Below are positions 37,178 through 45,155 of a stretch of 64,000 nucleotides of DNA, in pieces. Below the pieces are notes generated by a model. That model worked only from the letters and a program-made list of their open reading frames with translations, was not told where the DNA came from and did no database searches. A program made the translations under genes and the position numbers. This DNA comes from a bacterium. GTDB lineage: Bacteria > Eisenbacteria > RBG-16-71-46 > CAIMUX01. How positions within the stretch are numbered: position 1 is the first letter of the stretch; each line of letters starts with the position of its first letter. The DNA lies in NCBI GenBank assembly GCA_030431975.1, contig JAUIHP010000004.1:62001-126000 (forward strand), in the 5' to 3' direction.

Positions 37178-38113
37178 TTGAGCCAACGCTATCAGGTCAT
37201 GCTCGTGCCCGAAGAAGGCGGGGACGTGCGGGAGTTTTCGGTCGCCCGCAGTTTCGTCGTCTGGGCGGGCGCGGGAGTTCTCTTCTGTCTCCTTTCACTC
37301 GTTTGCTCGGTTTGGCTCTTCACCCATCATCGGGGAGTCTTGGCCGACGCGGCTTCGATCGAGGCTGAAAACACGAGCCTTCATCAGCATCTTTCTCGGA
37401 TGGAAACGCGCCTCGATTCCCTAGGGACGTCGGTTGCTGCGGCGGAAGAGCTCGACCGTGAAGCCCGTCTTCTCGCCGGACTGGATCCGGTCGACCCCGA
37501 GACGAGGCGACTGGGAGTGGGTGGCCCCCGCTCCGCCTATGCCGAAGCCCCGGCGGTTCGTCCGCAGGTGGCTTTCCGACTGGAGACGCAGGCCGAGATT
37601 CTTGACGAACTCGAGCGTCGCGTCGCCTTCCAGGAGCGGAGCTACAACGAGACCATCGCGATTCTCGAGACTCAGAAGGATCGCATCGACCGGACGCCGA
37701 CGATTTCTCCGCTCCGACACAATCACGCGGTTTCCAGCGGTTTCGGGTACCGGGACGATCCGTTCACGGGTGAGCGGGCCTTCCACTACGGAATGGACCT
37801 CAATGCGCCCGAAGGGACGCCGGTCTACGCGACCGCCGGCGGAAAGATTACTACCGTCGAGACGAAGCGTGACTACGGACTGACCGTCGTCATCGATCAC
37901 GGTGACGGTGTCGAAACCCGTTATGCCCACCTGGCCGGCAGCGACCGGAAGAAGGGTGACACCGTCGTTCGTGGTGATGTCATCGGAGAGTTGGGGAACA
38001 CGGGACGCTCGACCGGACCTCATGTACACTACGAAGTACGAATCGACGGTGTGGCTCAGGATCCAAGGGACTACGTCCTGCTCCACCGAACGCCGGAGAA
38101 TCATCAACATTGA
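37178..38113 (+). CDS. M23-family (LytM/NlpD-like) peptidoglycan endopeptidase
   Basis: A 311-residue bitopic protein: cytoplasmic N-terminus, transmembrane helix (about 26-49), coiled coil (about 58-95) and a C-terminal M23 domain (about 180-300). The zinc-site residues are intact: SGFGYRDDP, HYGMDLNAPEGTPVYA, YAHLAG and GPHVHYEV. It either cleaves peptide cross-bridges or activates an amidase. The AmiC-type gene follows 57 bases later, so the pair likely acts together at septation. TTG 37178 is chosen because GGAGGTAGG precedes it. Confidence 0.9.
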   Translation: MSQRYQVMLVPEEGGDVREFSVARSFVVWAGAGVLFCLLSLVCSVWLFTHHRGVLADAASIEAENTSLHQHLSRMETRLDSLGTSVAAAEELDREARLLAGLDPVDPETRRLGVGGPRSAYAEAPAVRPQVAFRLETQAEILDELERRVAFQERSYNETIAILETQKDRIDRTPTISPLRHNHAVSSGFGYRDDPFTGERAFHYGMDLNAPEGTPVYATAGGKITTVETKRDYGLTVVIDHGDGVETRYAHLAGSDRKKGDTVVRGDVIGELGNTGRSTGPHVHYEVRIDGVAQDPRDYVLLHRTPENHQH

Positions 38114-38170
38114 TTCGACATTCTTACGCGGCTGAAGGCTAAGTCGACCTTCCCGCTCGAGTAAGGACAC

Positions 38171-39742
38171 ATGAGCATTCGAAGGACTCGAATCTGGAAC
38201 GGCCCCGCGATCCTCGCGGGGTTTGTCTTTCTTTCTATTCTCTCCCTCGGCCTGGCGGAAACGGTTCAGGCCTCAATCGAGGTTCAACGGCTTCGAACCG
38301 GGGTCACTCCGGAGCGGACCCGGATCGTTCTCGACCTCGATGGAGGTGGAATCGAGTGGTCCCGGCAGCAGGTGGATACGCATGGTGCGGTCATCAAGCT
38401 TTCCGGCGTTCGCATTCCCTCCTCGGTGCGGCGTGACGTTTCCGATGTCGGTCGCATTCAAACGGGAGAGCTTCGTGCGGGGTCCGGTGAGGACGCGGAG
38501 TTCCTGCTCAGTTTCTTCAATCCGTCGAGAATCCGGATCTTCACGTTGGAGGGGCCGGATCGTTGGGTTCTTGACGTGCTTCCTCCCAAACCGGGGCAGT
38601 CGCCTCCGGGCAGTTCCCAGGACCCGAGCGGGTCTCAGGATCGCAAGAAGAAGGAAGAGCAGGATCTGATCGCGCGCCGCGAAGCGGAAGAGCGAGCGGC
38701 GGAAGAGCGAGCCAAGAAACGGCGGGAGGCCGAGCAGGCGGAGGAGCGCCGCGCTGAGGACACGGCGGCGGCGGAACGCGCCAAGTCCGAACGCGCCCAG
38801 GCCGAACGCGCCGAGGCGGAACGTGCCGACGCGGAGCGCGCCGATGCGCAACGGTCGGCCGATCGCGAGGCTGCACAACGGGCTGAGGACGAAGCTCGGG
38901 AGCGGGCCCAGGCGGAGGAGGCGCGAAGAGCTGCCGAACGCGAGGAAGAGAAGCGTCGCCAGGCAGCGGACGAACTCGCCCGGATAGAAGCTGAAAAAGC
39001 CCTCGAGCGCCACCAGGTCACTTCGACACCCGAGCCGGAACGGCGTGGTCCTCGCGTCGTTGTCATTGACGCCGGCCACGGTGGCCACGATCCCGGCGCG
39101 ACGGCCACCGGACTTCGAGAGAAAGATGTCTGTCTCGACGTGGCGCAGCGGCTGCACCGAAAGCTCTCCGCCCAACCGGGAATCCATCCAGTCCTTTCCC
39201 GATCCAAGGACGTCTACGTTCCGCTGCGAAAGCGGATGCGTCTGGCAGAAGAGCTGGAGGCCGACCTGCTGGTCTCGATTCACGTCAACGCGGCCCCGGT
39301 TCCGACGGCGCACGGCGTGGAGGTGTTCTATCTCTCCCTACGCGGAGCCTCGGACGAGGCGGCCAAAGAGTTGGCGCGGTCCGAGAATCAGGCCGGCGAG
39401 GAGGAGATCGTCTACGAGTCCTCCGACGATGAGCTGCCCTTCTCTCTCTCGCTTCGTCAAAGCGACACCATTTTGCGGAGCAGCCGCGCCGCCGAAGCGG
39501 TTCTCGATGTCTTCGTCGACGAGAAGCTGGCCGAGAATCGCGGGGTGCGTCAGGCGGCCTTCGTGGTGCTCAAGTCCGTGGCCGTGCCGTCCATCCTTGT
39601 TGAACTCGGGTTTGCTTCCAGCGAGATCGATCGCGAGAAGCTGAAGACGGAACGACACCGGGAAGCGCTGGCGGAGGCCATGTCCGACGGACTCACCGAG
39701 TACTTTCGGGACTTCGCTCCGGAGCGCGGCACCGATCCCTAA
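38171..39742 (+). CDS. amiC: N-acetylmuramoyl-L-alanine amidase (AmiC type, AMIN domain)
   Basis: A 523-residue exported amidase. A signal peptide (to about 35) is followed by an AMIN domain (about 36-135) that targets the enzyme to the septum or envelope. A very long Glu/Arg/Ala coiled coil (about 155-290) comes next, then the Amidase_3 catalytic domain. Zinc-site and catalytic regions are visible: VVIDAGHGGHDPGA, SIHVNAAP and ILVELGFASS. It cleaves the amide bond between muramic acid and the stem peptide. The coiled coil is much longer than in E. coli AmiC. AAGGA precedes ATG 38171. It pairs with the M23 protein upstream. Confidence 0.92.
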   Translation: MSIRRTRIWNGPAILAGFVFLSILSLGLAETVQASIEVQRLRTGVTPERTRIVLDLDGGGIEWSRQQVDTHGAVIKLSGVRIPSSVRRDVSDVGRIQTGELRAGSGEDAEFLLSFFNPSRIRIFTLEGPDRWVLDVLPPKPGQSPPGSSQDPSGSQDRKKKEEQDLIARREAEERAAEERAKKRREAEQAEERRAEDTAAAERAKSERAQAERAEAERADAERADAQRSADREAAQRAEDEARERAQAEEARRAAEREEEKRRQAADELARIEAEKALERHQVTSTPEPERRGPRVVVIDAGHGGHDPGATATGLREKDVCLDVAQRLHRKLSAQPGIHPVLSRSKDVYVPLRKRMRLAEELEADLLVSIHVNAAPVPTAHGVEVFYLSLRGASDEAAKELARSENQAGEEEIVYESSDDELPFSLSLRQSDTILRSSRAAEAVLDVFVDEKLAENRGVRQAAFVVLKSVAVPSILVELGFASSEIDREKLKTERHREALAEAMSDGLTEYFRDFAPERGTDP

Positions 39743-39803
39743 GGCGCCCAACCCGGGCTCGGCGCCCTTCGAAAGGCGCCCAACCCGGGCCGGCGCCCTT
39801 CGA
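39741..39803. repeat. 32/31-bp tandem duplication
   Basis: Units 39741-39772 and 39773-39803 start with AAGGCGCCCAACCCGGGC and end in GGCGCCCTTCGA. The first unit begins within the stop codon of the amidase gene. Confidence 0.92.
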
Positions 39804-39863
39804 GCGAGCGGTTGCGGCGCCGCTATCTCGCCGGCCAAGTCCGTCTTCCCGCCCTCCCGGTTC

Positions 39864-39911
39864 GAACCGATTTCCCGTGAGCAAAAAAGCTCACGCGGAA
39901 CCGATTTCCCG
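39864..39911. repeat. 14-bp direct repeat flanking an A6-loop hairpin
   Basis: GAACCGATTTCCCG occurs at 39864-39877 and 39898-39911. Between them CGTGAGC and GCTCACG form a 7-bp stem (39876-39882/39889-39895) with a loop of six A. The 404-base gap from the amidase to the HDOD gene otherwise holds nothing I can identify. Confidence 0.7.
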
Positions 39912-40146
39912 CCCTGGAAAAATAGGGCCTCCAGCCCCGATGCCTTCCTAAATCGAGTTCTCGGCGGACCTTCCGTCAAGATATCTCTTCCCTCCACCGA
40001 TACATCCGGTGACGAGAGTTGGGGCAATTCGGTGGGGCTTCCCCTCGTGTTGTCCGTGTGTTCCACGTCAAACCCGCGCAACCGGACGCCTACAGGGTCA
40101 CGAACCCAGAACGGGTCGCTGAGGCGGGTCGAGCCAGAATCGACCG

Positions 40147-41103
40147 ATGGGAGTTTCATCCAACATGACGACCGAGCAGAAGACAGGTGGACCGTCAGCG
40201 GAGGACCGGGTACGCCGGAGCGTGGGACGCCTCCAGAACCTTCCCGCCCTTTCCGGAGTCGTATCCAAGGTCATTGCCCTTGCGGAAAATCCGACGGTCT
40301 CCGGCCAACAGGTGGCCGAGGTCGTGGGTCAGGATCAGGCCATGGTCACGGCCATCCTCAAGATCGTCAACTCCCCGTTCTACGGGCTCAATCGGCGTGT
40401 GTCCTCGATCACGCATGCGGTCATCCTGCTTGGGTACCGCACGGTGCGAAACATTGCGCTCTCGACCAGCCTCGTCAACGCCTTCTCCGGCCCCGGCCAG
40501 GATCCGCGGTTCAACCGCAGGAAGTTTTGGGCCCACTCCATCTTCACGGCTTCCGCTGCGCGTTTGGTAGCCGGACGCCTCCGCAACGTCGATGCGGAAG
40601 AGGCCTTTCTGGCCGGCCTCATCCATGACATGGGGCGCATCGTCATCGATCAGTACTTCTCGAAGGAGTTCTCGATGGCCCTGGACGTTGCAGAGAAGAA
40701 GTCCGTGCCGCTCCACCTCGCTGAGAAGGCGGTGTTGGGGCTTGACCATGCGGAGGTCGGGCGGCTCATCGCGCAGAAGTGGAACTTTCCGGATCAGGTC
40801 ACCGAAGCTGTGGCCGTACATCACGACGCGGAAGGCGCGGTGCGCACCTCCGAACTCGCCATTTCAATCTACATCGGAAACATCCTGAGTCACGTCGCCG
40901 AGTGGCGCGCCGAGCAGGAGCAGGAGGAGCGGGACGACGAACCGGTCTCACCTGTCTTCGCGGTCGAGCCCAAACTCGAGGACATCGATGCCAGCGTTCT
41001 CGAACACTCCGGGCTGAACGCGGAGAGTTTGGAAGAGTTGGTTTGCGAAATCGAGGGCGAGATGGAGAAGGCTCAGGCCTTTCTTTCCAGTTTGAGTATG
41101 TAA
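40147..41103 (+). CDS. HDOD domain signalling protein
   Basis: A 318-residue protein with one HDOD domain over most of its length (LQNLPALSGVVSKVIALAENPTVS, QDQAMVTAILKIVNSPFYGL, FLAGLIHDMGRIVID). The HD pair in LIHDMGR is retained, but the other histidines of a true HD phosphodiesterase are not all recognisable. It is a likely regulatory adaptor. It is followed by a sensor-like protein and motA-motB on the same strand, so a role in motility or surface-behaviour control is plausible. Start ATG 40147; ATG 40165 is an alternative with GGGAG upstream. Confidence 0.85.
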   Translation: MGVSSNMTTEQKTGGPSAEDRVRRSVGRLQNLPALSGVVSKVIALAENPTVSGQQVAEVVGQDQAMVTAILKIVNSPFYGLNRRVSSITHAVILLGYRTVRNIALSTSLVNAFSGPGQDPRFNRRKFWAHSIFTASAARLVAGRLRNVDAEEAFLAGLIHDMGRIVIDQYFSKEFSMALDVAEKKSVPLHLAEKAVLGLDHAEVGRLIAQKWNFPDQVTEAVAVHHDAEGAVRTSELAISIYIGNILSHVAEWRAEQEQEERDDEPVSPVFAVEPKLEDIDASVLEHSGLNAESLEELVCEIEGEMEKAQAFLSSLSM

Positions 41104-41168
41104 GCGCTCCAACCAGGGTTGGAACAAGGATCCCTAGCCTCAAGAACGACGCCGGCACCGAGGATCTC

Positions 41169-42710
41169 GTGGTTGCGAATCTGAACGACAGCACGAATAA
41201 AACCGAGACCTGGCTGGGTTGGGACTCTGCTCTGCTCGAGCTTTTGCTCGATGCCAACACAGGGGCCAACGCGATTGGTTTTGCCCTTGGTCGTGTCATC
41301 GCGGAGAGAGCCGCGCAGGGGCACGACGTCCGTTTTGCCTGCCAACTTTATTTCTACCACGAGACCGAAGACACCTATCGCCTGGTCGGTACCTGGACTC
41401 AGGACGCGCTGGACGAAGACAGCGTGACACCGTCAGGGGAGTGGGTCAAAGACGGGCAGACCCAGCTGACCCGGTCCTTTCTAGGAGCGGGCAGCGAATC
41501 GCCGAACGAGATCTTTCTGCCTCTGGAAACCGCAACCGGTGTCTGGGGGTTCTTCGTTTTCCGAGCGACGACTGGGAAACTCGCGTCCATTCGTGACGAG
41601 TCGCTCTACTTCTTGGGACGGATCGGCGGATCCGTTCTCGAGAAACTCCTGGAATCCGAACGGGCAGCCAATGCGCACACGGCCCTCGGTTCGGCGATGC
41701 GGCACTTGGAGTGCGTCCTTTCGCTCGCGGAAGAGGCGATTCTTCTCGTCGACACCCATGGCAGGATTCAGGTCGCGAGCGAAGCTGTCGGTACTCAGTT
41801 GGGTCGCTATCCCGAGGACGTCGTCGGGCGGCAGCTGATCGACCTTGTCGCGCCGGAGGCCCACGGAGTTCTTCGGGGTTCGCTGAAACAGGTTGCCGAC
41901 CATTCCGAACGGGTCTCCCGTGAAATCCCGGTCATCTTCGGAGATGCTTCCCGCCCCATTCAGTTGGTGTTCCAGAGAGTCCAACCTGGCTCGGAGTCTG
42001 AACCGGGAATCCTCGTTCGCTTCCGTTCGACCGAACGCGGTTCTGCGGAGTGGTGGGACGATGCGGAGACTTCGCGGCGAGAGATCGAGTCTGTTCGGGA
42101 GAAGACCCGCTCCTTCGGCAGCTACCTGAAGCTTCTGCGGGACGAGGTGAAGCCGAAGGGCCGCCGGGAAGAACTCTTCCGGAGTCTCGAAGTCCGACTG
42201 GAAGCGCTGCAGGCGCAAGCCGACCTGCATGGAGTTTCGGAACAGTTCCGGCACGATGCGCTGGAGTGGCGGGACCGTCCGGCGAAGATCGAGGCCTTGT
42301 TCGAAAAGGCTCGGAGTCGGGTCGCGGCACGCCTCGAGGAGAGAAACGTCTCTCTCGACGTCGATATGGGGGACTCGGTGCCCTGGGTTCGAGTGGACTC
42401 GGAACAGTGGGCTCTGGCCGTCAGCGTCATCCTCGATTGCGCGAGCGAGTCGGCTCGGGGAACGAGCCTACGGGTGGAGGCAGCGCGGAAGGCGGGATCG
42501 CGGGTCGAGCTGCGAGTCACCCCGGCGGGACCGTCCGGAGCGTCGCGGACTCCGGGCGAAATCGGGGACGGACTCGTTCTCGCGCGAAAAGTCATCGAAC
42601 ACTACGGCGGCAAGCTCAATCTGGAATGGCAGCCTGACGGTCGTCTTGCCGTCGACTTCGACATTCCTGCGGAGGTCGGCGCCGAGTCGGAACGAGAGGA
42701 GGCGGCCTAG
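41169..42710 (+). CDS. PAS sensor with degenerate histidine-kinase ATPase domain
   Basis: A 513-residue cytoplasmic protein. An N-terminal GAF-like region (about 10-160) precedes a PAS domain (about 178-280: EEAILLVDTHGRIQVASEAV, VVGRQLIDLVAPE). A helical linker and a C-terminal region resembling a HATPase fold follow. Only the last G box is recognisable (GDGLVLARKVIEHYGGKLNLEW). The phosphorylatable His box and the DxGxG box are not seen, so it may not phosphorylate itself. GTG 41169 is chosen because CGAGGA precedes it; a longer frame overlaps the HDOD gene out of frame. It sits between the HDOD gene and motA. Confidence 0.7.
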   Translation: MVANLNDSTNKTETWLGWDSALLELLLDANTGANAIGFALGRVIAERAAQGHDVRFACQLYFYHETEDTYRLVGTWTQDALDEDSVTPSGEWVKDGQTQLTRSFLGAGSESPNEIFLPLETATGVWGFFVFRATTGKLASIRDESLYFLGRIGGSVLEKLLESERAANAHTALGSAMRHLECVLSLAEEAILLVDTHGRIQVASEAVGTQLGRYPEDVVGRQLIDLVAPEAHGVLRGSLKQVADHSERVSREIPVIFGDASRPIQLVFQRVQPGSESEPGILVRFRSTERGSAEWWDDAETSRREIESVREKTRSFGSYLKLLRDEVKPKGRREELFRSLEVRLEALQAQADLHGVSEQFRHDALEWRDRPAKIEALFEKARSRVAARLEERNVSLDVDMGDSVPWVRVDSEQWALAVSVILDCASESARGTSLRVEAARKAGSRVELRVTPAGPSGASRTPGEIGDGLVLARKVIEHYGGKLNLEWQPDGRLAVDFDIPAEVGAESEREEAA

Positions 42711-42760
42711 TGTCCGCACGGGGCACTCGCGTCCCCGGGGCGTAGGGTCGCAGCAAAGCG

Positions 42761-43552
42761 ATGTTTCTCGATCGGGGCAGTATCTCCGGACTCGTTCTCG
42801 GAGTCGGGTTCATCGTAGCTGCCATCATCATGGGTCGCGAGCCCAACGCGTTTTGGAATCCGTCTTCTGTGGTCATCGTTTTGGGCGGCACCATCGCCGC
42901 GACCTTGGTCAAGTTTCCCTTCGCTTACGTTCGCGCCACGCCTGCTGTCGCACTGCAGGCCTTTCGTTCGAAGAACGAGAGTCCGGATGAGTTGGTCGCA
43001 CTGATCACCAAGTTGGCCGAACACGTTCGTCGTGAGAGTCTGCTCGCGCTGGAGAACGTCCGGATTTCCGATCCCTTTCTCAATCGTGCAGTCGGACTGG
43101 CCGTGGATGGACATGAGGCCCACCTGATCGAGTCACTACTCCGCAGTGAAGCAGGCGCCGAGGTAGAGCGACACGAAAGAGGAGAGCGCATCTTCCGTTC
43201 CCTCGGCCAGACCGCGCCGGCCTTTGGAATGATTGGGACGCTGATCGGGCTCGTGCAGATGCTCACCGTGATGGACGACCCTTCCAAGATCGGATCTGCG
43301 ATGGCGGTGGCGATCCTGACCACGTTCTACGGTGCCTTTCTCGCCTACGTCATCTTCCTGCCCATCGCCGACAAGCTCTACGAGCGTTCGCGGGCGGAAC
43401 TCGTCCGACGGGAGATTGCCATCCAGGGAATTCTGGGGATTCTCGAAGGCCAACACCCGCGCCTTGTTCAACGCAGGCTCTTCGGACTTCTGGGGTGGGG
43501 TGAGATTGTGGCAGGCAAGCCCCCGAACAACCGGTTGCGACCGGTCGCCTAG
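42761..43552 (+). CDS. motA: Flagellar motor stator protein MotA
   Basis: A 263-residue four-helix stator subunit. Helices at about 8-25, 36-52, 150-170 and 183-203. The family signature is visible: GREPNAFWNPSSVVIVLGGTIAATLV and the loop-helix stretch TAPAFGMIGTLIGLVQML followed by AILTTFYGAFLA, with the conserved prolines and Arg/Glu-rich cytoplasmic loop. It conducts ions that drive the flagellar or a gliding-type motor with MotB, encoded nine bases after its stop. No other flagellar gene is in the window. The start ATG 42761 has only a weak purine-rich site. Confidence 0.9.
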   Translation: MFLDRGSISGLVLGVGFIVAAIIMGREPNAFWNPSSVVIVLGGTIAATLVKFPFAYVRATPAVALQAFRSKNESPDELVALITKLAEHVRRESLLALENVRISDPFLNRAVGLAVDGHEAHLIESLLRSEAGAEVERHERGERIFRSLGQTAPAFGMIGTLIGLVQMLTVMDDPSKIGSAMAVAILTTFYGAFLAYVIFLPIADKLYERSRAELVRREIAIQGILGILEGQHPRLVQRRLFGLLGWGEIVAGKPPNNRLRPVA

Positions 43553-43561
43553 GTTGTCCCG

Positions 43562-44368
43562 ATGAAGCCGACCCTTTTCGAGCCACCGCGAAGGGAGACC
43601 GGCCCGCCGCAGTGGGCCGTCACCTACGCGGATCTCATGAGCCTCCTTCTCGTCTTCTTCGTTCTCATCGCGTCCTACTCGAGTTTGGATGTCGTGAAGT
43701 ACCGATCCCTGGTCGGGTCGGTTCAGAACGCTCTCGGAACACGTGACCGGACGCTGGCCGATCCCAAACTCGATTCCGCTCCGACCCAGGGGATTGCGTC
43801 CGCCGCGGAAGAGAGAGAGAGGCGCTGGGTCGAACAAGAAGTCGAGAGCATGGTTCAGGAACTGGGCGGTCCGTTCGCTGCAGCCAAGACGGAAGACGGG
43901 TTGCGCGTCCGGGTGGACGGCAGTCTGCTTTTCGATCCGGGTCGGGCTGATCTAAAGGATGATGCGCGGGATGCGTTGGCCAAGCTTCTTTCACCGCTTC
44001 GGAACTATCCCTACGAGATCCATGTCGAGGGGCACACCGACAATGTTCCCATCGCCACCGCAGCGTTTCCCTCGAATTGGGAGCTGTCCGCGGCTCGTGC
44101 CTCTTCGGTGGTTCGCTTTCTTCTCGAGAAAGCGGAGGTGCCGCGCAGTCGGGTCCTTGCCGTCGGAATGGCCGACAGCCGACCGTTGGCTTCCAACGAT
44201 ACTCCGGAGGGAAGGCGGCGCAATCGACGGGTCGAGTTTCTTCTCTCGACGCCGGCGCAGCGCGATCGCGAAGAGCCGATCGGGGATCAGGTCGGTCCGT
44301 ATCTGCAGAAGATCGAATCCACCGAAACGGGAGCCGCGCAGGTACAGGCGAGTCGCGCCGCTCCGTAG
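43562..44368 (+). CDS. motB: Flagellar motor stator protein MotB (OmpA-domain)
   Basis: A 268-residue partner of MotA. One transmembrane helix (about 20-42) contains the ion-binding aspartate (Asp24 in TYADLMSLLLVFFVLI). A plug-like linker is followed by an OmpA/Pal peptidoglycan-binding domain (about 125-240: LLFDPGRADL, VEGHTDNVPI, NWELSAARASSVVRFL, NRRVEFLL). It anchors the stator to the wall. It follows motA directly. The Pal domain and the aspartate both argue for MotB rather than TolR or a simple OmpA protein. Confidence 0.92.
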   Translation: MKPTLFEPPRRETGPPQWAVTYADLMSLLLVFFVLIASYSSLDVVKYRSLVGSVQNALGTRDRTLADPKLDSAPTQGIASAAEERERRWVEQEVESMVQELGGPFAAAKTEDGLRVRVDGSLLFDPGRADLKDDARDALAKLLSPLRNYPYEIHVEGHTDNVPIATAAFPSNWELSAARASSVVRFLLEKAEVPRSRVLAVGMADSRPLASNDTPEGRRRNRRVEFLLSTPAQRDREEPIGDQVGPYLQKIESTETGAAQVQASRAAP

Positions 44369-44423
44369 GTTGCCCTGGACGGGACTTCCGACCGTCGGAC
44401 CGGTCACTCCATACTGTCTGGTT

Positions 44424-45113
44424 TCAAGTGCGAAGGCCGAGGAACTGAGCGCAGGCGGACGGAGCCTTGCCGCCAACCAGGTCGGCGGTGCGAAGTCGGC
44501 GTTCCAAGGCGTCGAGGTCTTCCGGCTCGTCGACATCCCACCACGGATGCAGAAGCTTCGGTGCGATCCCAAGTAGAGTGAACTGCTGGACCGTCTGGTA
44601 GAGAGTCTCTTCCGAAGACCAAGGAACGCCACGAAAGAGCTTCTTTGCGCTGGCGTCGTCAAGGACGTCCGATCTCATGCCTATGAGAGTGTACCCGCCG
44701 TCGGTGGCGGGTCCCAAAACCGTTGGATGCGTCCGAAGGATTCGCTCGGCTTCATGGAGGTACTCGCGAGGTAGGTCGGGACTATCCGTTCCGATGAGCA
44801 GTGCGCGACCTGTCTTTTCGTGCAGGTGTTGCAGAGCTTTCGTCATCCGATGGCCAAGTGATCCGCGACACTGCGTGACCACCGGGATATCTCCCCACAG
44901 ATCATCGTGCGTGTCTCGAGCGCGAGCCGGGGTCACGAAGACCGTCGCGGACAGTCGGGAAGAACGGACCAAGGCCAGAGTGTCGAGAATCGCGGCGCGA
45001 TGAAACGACGCTGCACCTTCCGGGCCGAGTCTGGGAATCAGTCGGGTCTTCGTCTTTCCGGGAACTGGAGCCCGGGCAAAGATGCCGACGGCACATTCCG
45101 TTGCGGAGGCCAA
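44424..45113 (-). CDS. DUF2064 (TIGR04282-like) nucleotidyl/glycosyltransferase-fold protein
   Basis: A 229-residue protein of the GT-A fold. GIFARAPVPGKTKTRLIPRLG at the N-terminus is the signature of the DUF2064/CofC-like group, followed by IGTDSPDLP and GPATDGGYTLIG. Some members are annotated as glycosyltransferases for arsenosugar or other pathways; the substrate here is not known. The start TTG 45113 follows CGGAGGA by about ten bases. It lies 42 bases downstream of the subtilase stop and probably shares its transcript. Confidence 0.82.
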   Translation of the reverse strand: MASATECAVGIFARAPVPGKTKTRLIPRLGPEGAASFHRAAILDTLALVRSSRLSATVFVTPARARDTHDDLWGDIPVVTQCRGSLGHRMTKALQHLHEKTGRALLIGTDSPDLPREYLHEAERILRTHPTVLGPATDGGYTLIGMRSDVLDDASAKKLFRGVPWSSEETLYQTVQQFTLLGIAPKLLHPWWDVDEPEDLDALERRLRTADLVGGKAPSACAQFLGLRT

Positions 45114-45155
45114 GTTTTCTGCGTCCTCCGTTCCCGTTTCGCGTCGTGCCCGACG

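Noticed and set aside
39876-39895. Intrinsic terminator after the amidase gene
   Set aside because: The 7-bp stem has its A-run in the loop and no T-run after it; kept only as part of the direct-repeat feature.
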